From an uncultured Chlorobiota bacterium (GTDB lineage: Bacteria > Bacteroidota > Ignavibacteria > UBA10030 > UBA6906), in NCBI GenBank assembly GCA_900696645.1, contig CAADGV010000042.1, positions 1 through 64,000 on the forward strand: a DNA stretch of 64,000 nucleotides. Reading direction: 5' to 3'. Made by a program: the position numbers and the translations under genes. A model generated the notes under the pieces. It was not told the DNA's origin, did no database searches, and saw nothing but the letters and a program-made list of their open reading frames with translations. Positions 36,093-45,084 of the stretch are shown here, in pieces; position 1 is the first letter of the stretch; every line of letters begins with the position of its first letter.

Positions 36093-38444
36093 ATGAAACT
36101 CCTTTTGGCAGTTCTTCTTCTCTGTTCAACAGCAGCGTCACAGGAATTTTTCGTTGTCACCGGAGTCGTGCAGGATGCCGTCACCGGCGAGCCATTACCG
36201 TCGGCGAATCTTCGTGAACCCGGAACGGCACGCGGAACTGTCGCAAATGCCGACGGCAAATACCGTCTGTTGCTGTGGCCCGGCAAGCGCGTTGTCGTGG
36301 CAAGTTGTCTCGGCTACAAACCGGATACGCTGCACCTGATGCTGACGGAAAACGACGTACGCAACTTCTCGCTCACGCCCTCCGATATTGTTCTTCCTGA
36401 AATACTCGTCCGCGGCGAAGATCCCGCTATTGAGATCATTCGTCGCGCAATTGCCAACAAGAAGAAATGGAGGGAGAGGCTGAATGCCTTTGAGATGGAT
36501 GCATTCACGCGACAGGTGTTGAAGCGTGACGGCGAGATCGCCAGCATTACCGAATCGTTTACAAAAGGATATTGGCAGAAGGGCGATACGCTGCGCGAGA
36601 TCGTGAAGCAGAAGCGGCAGACCGAGAACATCAAGGCTGAATTCAACTTCGCCTCGGTGGGCCGGATCATCAACTTTAACGACGACGAAATCCGATTCAT
36701 CGGGTACACATTCGTCGGGCCGACGGCGGACGATGCGCTCGACTACTACGACTACAAGTTGCTGCGGACGCAGGTAAGTTACGGTAAGGAGATTTATGAG
36801 ATCAAGATGATTCCGCGGACGCGCACGAGGCCCCTCTTCGACGGTATTATCAACATCGCAGGCGATTCGTACGCGCTGATGGGAGTTAACGTGCAGCCGA
36901 ACGAATCGTTCAATATTCCGTTTGTCAGAATGAAGTATCTCCGTTATCGCCAGCAGTTCGGCTTGTACGACCACTCGTACTGGATGCCCGCCGATATCCG
37001 TATCGAGGCGGCGGCAGAAATCAACGTGCCACTCATACACATCCCGACAATCGACTTCTCGCAAACATCCGTGATTTCCGACTACAATATCAACATCGAA
37101 ATTCCCGACACGATGTTCCGGAAGCCGCGACTCATCGTTGATACAATCGCTGCTGCAACGGTTGATTCAGCTTATTGGATCGAGAACAATGTTCTCCCGC
37201 TGACTGCGGAAGAAGAAAAGGCGTACGCAACACTCGACAGCACGCAAACGCTAGACGTTCAGTTTCGTCCGCAAGGGATTGCATTTCAGATCGGCGCCGG
37301 TGACGGCAAAGCGACATCGGCGCTACGACATCTCGATCTCTCGTTCAACAGAGTCGAGGGACTTCATCTCGGGGCACACATCGAGCTGGATTCGCTATTC
37401 GGCTTTCTCGATCTTCGCAGCGGGCTTGCCTACGGATTTTCAGACAAGCGCGGAAAGTACAACGTAGGCGCTACAGTGTTCACATCTTCAAAGAGGGAAC
37501 TTGGTTTTGGGGGAGATGTGTATCGCGCAATGCAGTATCGGCCCGATGCGGGACACTACGGAGACGTATTCAACTCGTTGACTTCGATTCTCGTGAAGAA
37601 CGACTACCGCGATTACTACGAAGCGGAAGGTTGGCGGGTGTTCATGGCGTTCGACCCGATTCCAACATTTTCAACCCGGTTGTCGTTCGCAGCCGAACAG
37701 CACCGGAGTGTTGTGCAGAATTCCGATTTCAGTATTTTTGCACGATCACGTTTATACAGGGACAATCCGCTTGTTGAAGATCGAAGACTCAGAGGCCTGG
37801 GTCTGGATATTCGGGTCGGCTCGAAGCCTGCACCGTTGGGTATTGTTCGCTCGAATATATTCGAGATTTCTGCAGAGTACTCGAGTCCGACGTTCGCGAA
37901 CAGCGAATTCAATTTCTCCCGTCTCCGTCTTCGGGGAATAGTGACGATTCCGACGTTCGGGCGCAGCTTGTTGTTCTATCCTTCTCTCACAATTCAGCTT
38001 GCTGCCGGAACTTCGTCGGGGACGCTGCCGCCGCAACGCTATTTCGATCTGGAATCCGCTTCAAGCGGTTTTGCACCTTTCGGCGTCTTCAAAGCGATGA
38101 ATGTGAAGGAGTTTACCGGCGTACACTTCGTTGCATTGAACCTCGAACACAACTTCCGCAGCGTGCCGTTTCTTGCGCTTGGCATTCCATTTCTGTATGA
38201 GAATGGCATTGAGTTCATCGTTCATGGTGGCGCAGCGCGGACGTCGGGAAAAGACATTATCATGGTCGCCCTTCCTGCGCTACTCCCACCCGTTCCGTAT
38301 GAAATCAACACAACGTCCGGTTGGTACAGCGAGGTGGGATTCGGTTTCAGCCGCATCTTTGAACTGATTCGCGCCGACTTCACGTGGCGGTTGAGCTCGC
38401 CGCGGAATTTCAGATTCACGCTGGGTGTCGCGAATCTGTTCTGA
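36093..38444 (+). CDS. CarboxypepD_reg-like and DUF5686 outer-membrane protein
   Basis: 783 aa with signal MKLLLAVLLLCSTAASQ. Residues about 20-100 form a carboxypeptidase-regulatory-like beta sandwich (VTGVVQDAVTGEPLPSANLR; GTVANADGKYRLLLWPGKR), the module found at the front of TonB-linked and related outer-membrane proteins. The rest matches DUF5686 (EIIRRAIANKKKWRERLNAF; FNFASVGRIINFNDDEIRF), then strands ending FRFTLGVANLF, a barrel-like C-terminus. No TonB box seen. Function of DUF5686 is unknown; it is common in Bacteroidota envelopes. Confidence 0.88.
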   Translation: MKLLLAVLLLCSTAASQEFFVVTGVVQDAVTGEPLPSANLREPGTARGTVANADGKYRLLLWPGKRVVVASCLGYKPDTLHLMLTENDVRNFSLTPSDIVLPEILVRGEDPAIEIIRRAIANKKKWRERLNAFEMDAFTRQVLKRDGEIASITESFTKGYWQKGDTLREIVKQKRQTENIKAEFNFASVGRIINFNDDEIRFIGYTFVGPTADDALDYYDYKLLRTQVSYGKEIYEIKMIPRTRTRPLFDGIINIAGDSYALMGVNVQPNESFNIPFVRMKYLRYRQQFGLYDHSYWMPADIRIEAAAEINVPLIHIPTIDFSQTSVISDYNINIEIPDTMFRKPRLIVDTIAAATVDSAYWIENNVLPLTAEEEKAYATLDSTQTLDVQFRPQGIAFQIGAGDGKATSALRHLDLSFNRVEGLHLGAHIELDSLFGFLDLRSGLAYGFSDKRGKYNVGATVFTSSKRELGFGGDVYRAMQYRPDAGHYGDVFNSLTSILVKNDYRDYYEAEGWRVFMAFDPIPTFSTRLSFAAEQHRSVVQNSDFSIFARSRLYRDNPLVEDRRLRGLGLDIRVGSKPAPLGIVRSNIFEISAEYSSPTFANSEFNFSRLRLRGIVTIPTFGRSLLFYPSLTIQLAAGTSSGTLPPQRYFDLESASSGFAPFGVFKAMNVKEFTGVHFVALNLEHNFRSVPFLALGIPFLYENGIEFIVHGGAARTSGKDIIMVALPALLPPVPYEINTTSGWYSEVGFGFSRIFELIRADFTWRLSSPRNFRFTLGVANLF

Positions 38445-38473
38445 CGACTGAAGTCATCGGGTGCTCGGTGATT

Positions 38474-39106
38474 TTAGTGTGCAATGGCGGGAGTTTTGTG
38501 AAGATAGGTATCGTCTGTGAGTTGTCTGAGCATGAAGTCCGCAACATCAGCGCGTGAGATGGAGACTGTTCGAAGCCAGCTTCCAATGTTCATTCCGTGA
38601 CGGTATTTCCCCAATCTCTTTCCGTTTGTCAGTTGTCCCGGACGAACGATAATCCAATCCAACCTGCTCTCTTTGATGTGCCGTTCCTGTGTTTCTTTAT
38701 CTCTGAAATAGAAAAACACAATCACGGGAATAACGAAGAGCGTGTAATACAAACCGAGTTTTCCACGTGTATCGCCGATGCCGAGTGTCGTCTCACAAAC
38801 GAACCGCTTCACCCCGTGTTTCTCCATTGCAGTGATGATGTTCTTCGTTCCTTCTGACAGAATGGTTGTCTTAACGAACCAGCGATTGTGGCCGAGCGCC
38901 GAAAGAACCGCATCCTTCCCCTGAACGGCCTTCTCCACAGACTGATAATCCAGAACATCTCCCCGAGCAATCGTAAGCCGTTCATTCTTGATTTCGATCT
39001 TTGACGGATTGCGAACAAACGCTGTAACGTCATGTCCTTGAGCAAGCGCTTGCTCGACCAGCTCGCGTCCTGTTCCGCCCGTAGCGCCGATGATCAGAAG
39101 TTTCAT
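38474..39106 (-). CDS. NAD(P)-binding protein, NmrA/atypical SDR type
   Basis: 210 aa from ATG 39106. Rossmann motif KLLIIGATGGTGRELVEQAL at the start, FVRNPSKIE after the second strand, and IIVRPGQLTNGKRLGKY near the end, as in NAD(P)H-binding proteins of the NmrA or SDR a5 type. It lacks an obvious catalytic Tyr-x-x-x-Lys. It may be a reductase or a redox sensor. A short hydrophobic stretch (YYTLFVIPVIVFFYF) in the middle is unusual for the family and could attach it to the membrane. Confidence 0.85.
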   Translation of the reverse strand: MKLLIIGATGGTGRELVEQALAQGHDVTAFVRNPSKIEIKNERLTIARGDVLDYQSVEKAVQGKDAVLSALGHNRWFVKTTILSEGTKNIITAMEKHGVKRFVCETTLGIGDTRGKLGLYYTLFVIPVIVFFYFRDKETQERHIKESRLDWIIVRPGQLTNGKRLGKYRHGMNIGSWLRTVSISRADVADFMLRQLTDDTYLHKTPAIAH

Positions 39107-39246
39107 TGTGTTGATTGAAGAGTTGTTCATTGAGACAAGGATGAAAAGTAGCACCATGTGCCCGCAGACCGCACAGTCCCGCCGGTAGGATGGTGCGGCC
39201 GGCAACAAAAAAGCCAATCGTAGCTTACCAAATGTTAGAGTAATTA

Positions 39247-40152
39247 TCAAGAAACTCGGGCAAAAGAGTCTGCAAGCCGCCTGATATATTCCGGCGTTGT
39301 TCCGCAGCATCCACCGATGATGGACGCGCCGAGATTTTTCCATTCGAGGGCAAATCGTGCATATTCCGTCTCATCAACATCCCGAATCATTTTTCCCTCA
39401 CGAACTTCAGGCTTGCCGATGTTGCCGTAGACTGCAAAAGGGATTGGGGATTGGAGATTACGGATTACGGATTTCAACTGATGGATGAGCGGCGTAAGAT
39501 AGCGGGGCGAAATGCAATTGAGGGAGAACATCGTCGGTTGAAGAGTGGCAACTGTTGTGACCGCATTAGTAAGCTGCTCGCCACCGTAGAGTGTGCCATC
39601 CTTCTTGCACGTGAAGCTTACGATGACTTCCATGCCGGTTGCTTTCGCGGCTGCGCATGCCGCATAGGCTTCGCGGATTGTCGTCATCGTTTCGACGAGA
39701 AAAAAGTCAACGCCTAACTCCGCAAGCCGTTCGGTCAGTTCGCTATGTTCTGCTTGCAGTACATTTTCGCTCGGGACAAGCTCCGGGTGATAGCAATCCT
39801 CAACAGGCGCAATACACCCTGCAATCAAGATTCCACGATCGGGGAAGGTTTCTCGCACTTGCCGGGCAAGTTGTACCGCCTTTGTCGTCAACTCACGTGA
39901 GCGGTCGGGAAGATTGGCGTTCTTGAACACGCGCCTGTTGGTGCGGAACGTATTCGTGACGATAATGTCGGCGCCCGCCGCAATGTAATCCTTGTGGATT
40001 TGCAGAACCACATCGGGCTGATGAACAAGCGCGTTTGCCGACCACAGCGGAAGCCCGATATCGACGCCGCGCCTTTCCAGCTCTGTTCCCATTGCTCCGC
40101 TCAGTATCAGCGGCGTTCGCCTTCCGAGCATTTCCATCAACGGACCCATCAT
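39247..40152 (-). CDS. Homocysteine S-methyltransferase family protein
   Basis: About 301 aa. ATG 40152 overlaps the DUF4230 stop by 4 bases (ATGA); a GTG at 40161 is an alternative. Start TPLILSGAMGTELERRGVD, then ADIIVTNTFRTNRRVFKNA. The zinc-ligand Cys are expected at LNCISPRYL and GGCCGTTPEYIRRLAD, both present. It moves a methyl group from a donor such as S-methylmethionine, a betaine or methylcobalamin to homocysteine; the donor cannot be told. A short 7-base microrepeat (39441-39478) codes KSVIRNLQSPIP in a loop. Confidence 0.88.
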   Translation of the reverse strand: MMGPLMEMLGRRTPLILSGAMGTELERRGVDIGLPLWSANALVHQPDVVLQIHKDYIAAGADIIVTNTFRTNRRVFKNANLPDRSRELTTKAVQLARQVRETFPDRGILIAGCIAPVEDCYHPELVPSENVLQAEHSELTERLAELGVDFFLVETMTTIREAYAACAAAKATGMEVIVSFTCKKDGTLYGGEQLTNAVTTVATLQPTMFSLNCISPRYLTPLIHQLKSVIRNLQSPIPFAVYGNIGKPEVREGKMIRDVDETEYARFALEWKNLGASIIGGCCGTTPEYIRRLADSFARVS

Positions 40153-40760
40153 TCCTGCCACGGGTATTTGAATTCCACCATTGCGCCGTTCCGTTCGACA
40201 ATTTCCTTGATGCGCTGCTCAATGGTCGAGCGGGCGTCAGTGAGCATGCCGGAGTTTTGCGCCTTTTCACGGGCGATTCGCTGAAGCTCCTGCACGGCTG
40301 TTTCCCTATCGGCGTCAGAAATCCTGTTCCACCAACCATTCTCATCAAGGATGATTTTGTAGGAATTCATTTGAACCGACAGAAGCTTCGGTGCCGGCAT
40401 GATCGCATCGACTCTCAACGGAAACTTCCGGATAGTAATAGTGAATGGCTCATGCAAATCAAATCCGGCTTTTGCGGTGAACGTCCCGCGCAGCGCAATC
40501 GTCTTCGTGCTTCCCAGCCATTGATGTGACCATGAGTATTCCACCATCAACTCCCGCGATACGATTGCAATTTCCAGAATGGGTGTGTTCTGTTCGATGA
40601 CAACGGTCTCGTTGATGTGAACTTTCGGTGTGAAGTTGAATGCTTCCTTGATGCCGCTCGCCACATTGGTTGCAAGATCTGTCGGGATTTTGACAAGGAA
40701 TACATACATGGCGATTGAAACGAGGAGAAGCCCTGTGGACAGGATAACAAACTTCTTCAT
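40149..40760 (-). CDS. DUF4230 family membrane-anchored protein
   Basis: 203 aa. One N-terminal membrane anchor (MKKFVILSTGLLLVSIAMYV FLV), then a beta-rich DUF4230-like body with VHINETVVIEQNTPILEIAI and LRGTFTAKAGFDLHEPFTIT, and a helical end (QELQRIAREKAQNSGML). The family is widespread and uncharacterised. It runs into the homocysteine methyltransferase-like gene with a 4-base overlap, so they are co-translated, though no functional link is known. Confidence 0.75.
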   Translation of the reverse strand: MKKFVILSTGLLLVSIAMYVFLVKIPTDLATNVASGIKEAFNFTPKVHINETVVIEQNTPILEIAIVSRELMVEYSWSHQWLGSTKTIALRGTFTAKAGFDLHEPFTITIRKFPLRVDAIMPAPKLLSVQMNSYKIILDENGWWNRISDADRETAVQELQRIAREKAQNSGMLTDARSTIEQRIKEIVERNGAMVEFKYPWQE

Positions 40761-40775
40761 CTGATTAGGAATTGC

Positions 40776-41243
40776 TTACGTATGGGGGCGGATTGGAGAG
40801 ACCGGTTGGCTGAGGGCAGCCATGCTCGCTAACTCCATTGCTCTGAGTTTGCGCTCAGATTTCTCTGGGGGCCACCCTATAATGTTAGCATGCCGTGGAG
40901 GTTGGTTGTCGAGAGTTAATTGCAACTGTGCCTTTTCTGCAGATTCGGCTTTGAAGTCAGCACGAGCATGTACAGTCCTGTTGGGGAGTGCCACATATCG
41001 CTTGCCCAGTTCCCAAATTTCTTGATCCGACAGCATCTTCGTGTGAAAAACTGAAAGTTGCATGTTGGAGTCACTCGGAAGAAACGCAGCTGGCTTTACG
41101 ATATTCCTTTCGGGAGCAAAATGATTCCTACTGCAAATGAACCTCGCAAAGGGATCAAAAGGGCTGAAGTCTGAGAACTGGGACTTGCTAGTCTTCCGTG
41201 TAGAGGCGCGAAAGATTCTCCATAATGATTTTAGGGATATCAT
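40776..41243 (-). CDS. Third gene of the TIGR04255 cassette, unknown
   Basis: The start is uncertain: ATG 41243 (155 aa) and ATG 41264 both overlap the gene upstream by about 55-77 bases. The likely conserved part starts near FDPFARFICSRNHFAPERN and runs through VKPAAFLPSDSNMQLSVFHT, LSDQEIWELGKRYVAL and PPRHANIIGWPPEKSERKL. I recall similar small proteins in scattered genomes but know no function. No signal peptide or membrane segment. It closes the three-gene unit with the 164-residue and TIGR04255 genes. Confidence 0.6.
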   Translation of the reverse strand: MISLKSLWRIFRASTRKTSKSQFSDFSPFDPFARFICSRNHFAPERNIVKPAAFLPSDSNMQLSVFHTKMLSDQEIWELGKRYVALPNRTVHARADFKAESAEKAQLQLTLDNQPPRHANIIGWPPEKSERKLRAMELASMAALSQPVSPIRPHT

Positions 41244-41682
41244 TCTGAAATATCTCTGTGCCATGTGTCCTATTCCTGCCAAAGATTCCTGCATATGATA
41301 ATTCCCCTTTCTCACCCACGCTTATTGAAAAACCCCTCCTTGGCTCTCTAAGCCAATCGAAGGCGATTTCCCCGTCAGGGTCTAGAGAAATGTCGGGCAT
41401 TGGAACAACTGGTGGTAATAATGCAAGAAATTTAACAGCCTGACTGTAAACACGCGGGCTTATGGCTTTTGCACCGTAAGCATCCCAGTTTTCAGCTAAA
41501 CCCTCTTCATAAGTCTCCTGAAGAGCAAGATAAACATTTCTCAGAGGCTCTCCAACAGTCACAGTCTTCCGCATATGTTTATGAATAGCCTCGAACTGTT
41601 CCGTTAGATGTTCAGCATCATCACTCATACCTACATTATCCGGGATGACAAAAGGATTGTAGTGCATTGCAAGTGTGCTCAT
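41188..41682 (-). CDS. Second gene of the TIGR04255 cassette, unknown
   Basis: 164 aa, starting by ATGA overlap with the upstream TIGR04255 gene. Visible stretches: ENWDAYGAKAISPRVYSQAV, DISLDPDGEIAFDWLREPRR, FSISVGEKGELSYAGIFGRN and THGTEIFQND. The regular Gly-rich beta strands suggest a compact sandwich. No known domain recognised, no membrane or export signal. The 4-base overlap and the long overlap with the downstream gene suggest coupled synthesis of a complex. Base composition is more AT-rich than nearby housekeeping genes. Confidence 0.75.
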   Translation of the reverse strand: MSTLAMHYNPFVIPDNVGMSDDAEHLTEQFEAIHKHMRKTVTVGEPLRNVYLALQETYEEGLAENWDAYGAKAISPRVYSQAVKFLALLPPVVPMPDISLDPDGEIAFDWLREPRRGFSISVGEKGELSYAGIFGRNRTHGTEIFQNDIPKIIMENLSRLYTED

Positions 41683-42422
41683 TCGAAAAGCCTCGCGGTT
41701 TTTTCTGTTATGTAGCTAAAGAAAATTCGGTCCTTGAATTCTCTGATTTGCTCAAAATCTGAACTCATCTTCTCAAAATCTGACTCCGGATCATATTGTT
41801 TTTGCTTGTAAGCATCGATGTCCAGGATTACGTTAGCCGATTTCTGAGTAAGTCCTCCTTCCAGCGCCTGTATGATGTTGGCCTTAACATCTGAGTTCCT
41901 ATCCCTTACAACAAAGCGCGTGAGAAAACCGTTCAACTCAGTTTGCGTGTCATCGGGAAGACTCGGCAGTTCGACCAGGTAGGTTGACAAATCGTCCACC
42001 AGCGGAACGTTAATGTGATTGATGTATCGGGCTGCAATTCTTGTAACCACCACGGGGGTGGCTACTTGCTTGTAAATTGACCATACTCTAAGGGCCTCAG
42101 TCAAAACTTCACCCCATGAGGTATAAGGCTTCAATCGATTGTGGGCAAAGCCATCGCGCCGAAACTGGACAATGTTAACTTTATCCTTCGACTTGAAGCC
42201 ATAGCCAACGATCGTCTTCGTTGTGTTTGCAACCGTTTCACCCTTTTTCATAGCGAGCTGTCCCTTGAACTCGAATATCTCAATACGTTCAGGGTATTTG
42301 TCTGCTATGACTTCTCTGACATTCTCGAATCTCGCAACGTCAAAATTAGCTGGCGGCTGGACCTTGATATCAATTATGGCTTCGGTGATCGGTGCCTTTC
42401 GGAAGTGCCTGTGGACTATCAT
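41679..42422 (-). CDS. TIGR04255 family protein
   Basis: 247 aa. The start FRKAPITEAIIDIKVQPPAN and body TRIAARYINHINVPL, LTRFVVRDRN and SANVILDIDAYKQ match the TIGR04255 pattern, a sporadically distributed family of unknown function. A weakly acidic helical tail (DPESDFEKMSSDFEQIREFK) precedes IFFSYITEKTARLFE. First gene of the cassette on the minus strand. The gap upstream toward the subtilase gene is about 120 bases. Sporadic distribution, AT-rich DNA and tight overlaps suggest horizontally acquired genes; a defence or stress role is possible but not shown. Confidence 0.8.
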   Translation of the reverse strand: MIVHRHFRKAPITEAIIDIKVQPPANFDVARFENVREVIADKYPERIEIFEFKGQLAMKKGETVANTTKTIVGYGFKSKDKVNIVQFRRDGFAHNRLKPYTSWGEVLTEALRVWSIYKQVATPVVVTRIAARYINHINVPLVDDLSTYLVELPSLPDDTQTELNGFLTRFVVRDRNSDVKANIIQALEGGLTQKSANVILDIDAYKQKQYDPESDFEKMSSDFEQIREFKDRIFFSYITEKTARLFE

Positions 42423-42542
42423 AGGTCGTAGGAATTCATCTTCGATTAAAGGGGATCACATGAAGTTCAAGCTTGAGGCTACCAGAATATAGTCCAAAAA
42501 TCAGAGTTTCGCAAGCTGCACGAGAAACGAGTTCCATTTGCG

Positions 42543-44210
42543 TCATGTCTCCAGTACGCTGTTCCACCCGCCCAAACCGTCAGGCTCTTTTTTCTTGTTG
42601 GCAGGATCTTCCAGCCACACAGCGCTGTCAATCACGTACTTGTACTGATGCTTTCCGGGACGGGGTTTCGGAAGCCAGGCGCTCCACCATCCGTCAACCG
42701 ATTCCTGCAGGCGCAGTGACTGAATGTTCCAATTATTGAAACTTCCTGCTACTGCAACAGTTCGCGGAACACGATTGTGATACACAAAAAGAAGTCGCCC
42801 ATCAATTGCATGTACGCCTGCCTGCAATGACGCGTGCCGCATTCTCAATGCCCGCTCAACTGCCGCGCGTGGATTGAGAACGCCGCGGCCTTGTTGCACT
42901 TCCGGCGCATTTTTGAGTGGCTCGGCCGTTTCCATCAAGATATGCTTGACTACTGCGGGTGTGATGTCGGGGTTTGCTTCAAGCATCTGCGCAACAACCG
43001 AGCTTACAATCGGCGATGCGAATGATGTGCCGTCGACGTGTTTATAGTGAGGGGCAATATACTTCATCTCCTCTATTCTCTTCTTCAACCATTTGTGAAT
43101 ATTCTCCCTTTTCAATTCCCGGGGAGCCGAAGGGATGTTCTTCCGGTTGCGAGCAAGCAACGTTTCCGCCATTCGAGGAGAGAAGCCAAGAAGCTTGAAA
43201 AGTAGCGGTGCTTCCTTGAACTGATCCGTCCCCGGAAGGATAGGCCCAGCTACCCAAATCGCAGGAGCAATCAATTCCGGTTTCGAGTAGCCATCGACCG
43301 TTGTGCCGTACGTTGAGTGGAACATTGTCCTGAAGTTCTTCCAGATTTCGTTCTGATCGTTCAGTCCGCCGACGGTAATTGCAGAGGGAGAACTTGCCGG
43401 CGGGATAATCGGCTTGGAGGGATTGTTCCCGACGGCAGTCACGACAACAATTCCTTTTGATACGGCTTCCTCAACAGCCTGATCGACCGGACTATCTTTT
43501 GAGGAAATCGGCTCATCATCTGCAACAGAAAGGCTGATGATGCGGATACCAAATTCTTCCGCGTGATCAATCGCCCAGCGAATGCCGCGGGTGATATTTT
43601 CTGTATTAATCCATCCCGATTTCGTATCCATCACTTTGATCAGCACAACATCAGCCTCCGAAGCGATGCCCCGGTACATTCCTTTCGAGAGCCAGCCGTC
43701 ACCTGCCGCGGCAACGGATGTCATTGTGCCATGCCAGCTTTCCGTGTGGGGCTTGTTGAAATAGCTTCGTCTTCGTCTCTCATTTGTAACATCCACAGTT
43801 GCTTTGATGCGGTTGCGCTGCTTGACGAGATCGGGATGCGGGTAGAAGCCGGAGTCGATGAACGCAATGGTTATTCCTTTGCCCCGGAAGCGCGGGTCGG
43901 CGTTCAGCCGGAGCGGAGTAGGAAGCAAGGCAAACTCGTTCCCGACCCGTTTACGAAACAGCGTACTGCGAACAGCAGTTTCACCGGAAGGTGTCCCGTT
44001 GTTGATGAAACCGGGGTCAGGAAGAAAGTGATCGTCGGCGGATTCAAACTCATTCAGGTAAAGACAGCGCTCACACATTCCCTGAAAGATGGACCAGGAA
44101 GGATGGCGCGCTTCCATCTTCTTCACAACCGCTTCTTCACCCTTGCCGGCGAAGTCGTGAAGAAGCCGTTCAACATACTGTTTACATATGGGACATTTAG
44201 GGGAGTTCAT
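42543..44210 (-). CDS. Subtilase (S8) with N-terminal zinc-ribbon-like Cys pairs and C-terminal CBM
   Basis: 555 aa with no signal peptide. Residues 6-49 carry two Cys pairs (KCPICK and MCERCL), a probable zinc site. The S8 triad is Asp119 (IAFIDSGFYPHP), His160 (SWHGTMTS) and Ser396 (DGTSFASP), with the oxyanion Asn in TAVGNN. Residues about 483-555 resemble the glycogen-binding domain of AMPK (TVAVAGSFNNWN; KHQYKYVIDSAVWLEDP). The peptidase should be active. A cytoplasmic protease with a sugar- or glycogen-binding tail is an unusual combination. It starts 7 bases after the 236-residue gene and is probably co-transcribed with it. Confidence 0.9.
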   Translation of the reverse strand: MNSPKCPICKQYVERLLHDFAGKGEEAVVKKMEARHPSWSIFQGMCERCLYLNEFESADDHFLPDPGFINNGTPSGETAVRSTLFRKRVGNEFALLPTPLRLNADPRFRGKGITIAFIDSGFYPHPDLVKQRNRIKATVDVTNERRRRSYFNKPHTESWHGTMTSVAAAGDGWLSKGMYRGIASEADVVLIKVMDTKSGWINTENITRGIRWAIDHAEEFGIRIISLSVADDEPISSKDSPVDQAVEEAVSKGIVVVTAVGNNPSKPIIPPASSPSAITVGGLNDQNEIWKNFRTMFHSTYGTTVDGYSKPELIAPAIWVAGPILPGTDQFKEAPLLFKLLGFSPRMAETLLARNRKNIPSAPRELKRENIHKWLKKRIEEMKYIAPHYKHVDGTSFASPIVSSVVAQMLEANPDITPAVVKHILMETAEPLKNAPEVQQGRGVLNPRAAVERALRMRHASLQAGVHAIDGRLLFVYHNRVPRTVAVAGSFNNWNIQSLRLQESVDGWWSAWLPKPRPGKHQYKYVIDSAVWLEDPANKKKEPDGLGGWNSVLET

Positions 44211-44217
44211 ACGACGC

Positions 44218-44928
44218 TCAAGAGAATACTTCTGCCATCAGCTTGCGCTTGGCAATCGGGAGGATAGTTTCTGAGTAAGGAAAATCCAAGTCTGTTTCAC
44301 ACATAAACGTGGCCGGATTGGGGAGATCACGATACTTTTCAATCAGATCAAGTTTTATTGATTCGGGAGATTGAAGAATGAGTCCCTGCTCAACTTCACC
44401 CAGATTTGTCGTCTTCAATCTGCGATAGCGCTCGTTGGCCGAAGTGAACAACGACACTTCGTAGCGCAACAAATGCAGAAGCGCCGCTTTCGGATCGGGA
44501 ACAAACCAGTAGCCCTCCCCACGATACATCGGCATGATGCCGACCTGTTCAATGTGCATGTGTTCTTCGACGAAGTTGTAGATGCCGGCACCCTCTTCAA
44601 TGGCCTGTTGCAGCAACGGAAGTCCCCACGCAATAAGCTCGGCTGCACGCTCAAGATCGCTGTCACTCATCGCATGCTCGTATACGAGCTTTCCCTGCTC
44701 CAAATCCACTTCCTTCAGATCATGCGACATGTGTCCCTGAATATCGCTCATACCGTTGAGAATCCGGACAAGCGCCGCATGTAGATCCACCAACTCTGCA
44801 AGTGTCGGATACAGCCTGTTGTGACTGAACTCGCCGTAACACTGCTTCAGCCCTTGAAGCACATGATATTGTCGTACCTCGATATCGCTCGAACCCGCCA
44901 AGAACGTGTCGAGACTCAGCCTGTGCAT
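44218..44928 (-). CDS. Unknown protein coupled to the subtilase
   Basis: 236 aa, no signal peptide or membrane segment. Mostly helical: LAELVDLHAALVRILNGMSD, ERAAELIAWGLPLLQQAIEE, then EEHMHIEQVGIMPMYRGEGY and PDPKAALLHLLRYEVSLF. No family recognised. The order (this gene first, then the protease 7 bases on) suggests a regulator, substrate or adaptor of the subtilase. The upstream region (44929-45084) is shared with the divergent opcA gene. Confidence 0.65.
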   Translation of the reverse strand: MHRLSLDTFLAGSSDIEVRQYHVLQGLKQCYGEFSHNRLYPTLAELVDLHAALVRILNGMSDIQGHMSHDLKEVDLEQGKLVYEHAMSDSDLERAAELIAWGLPLLQQAIEEGAGIYNFVEEHMHIEQVGIMPMYRGEGYWFVPDPKAALLHLLRYEVSLFTSANERYRRLKTTNLGEVEQGLILQSPESIKLDLIEKYRDLPNPATFMCETDLDFPYSETILPIAKRKLMAEVFS

Positions 44929-45084
44929 ATCGACTCCCTGAAAATATGAAACAAATCATTTCAAAGAACCTGTCAACACCACTAAGTATAAAAATCGAGC
45001 CAAAAGAATCAACATCCGTTTCTGCGTGATCGACATGAGATGGGTAATAGGGGGGATTGTACATTGTAGAATGGAAAGGACAGT

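Noticed and set aside
42453-42492. Possible mini-gene in the gap before the TIGR04255 cassette
   Set aside because: Only about ten codons (MKFKLEATRI), no supporting context.
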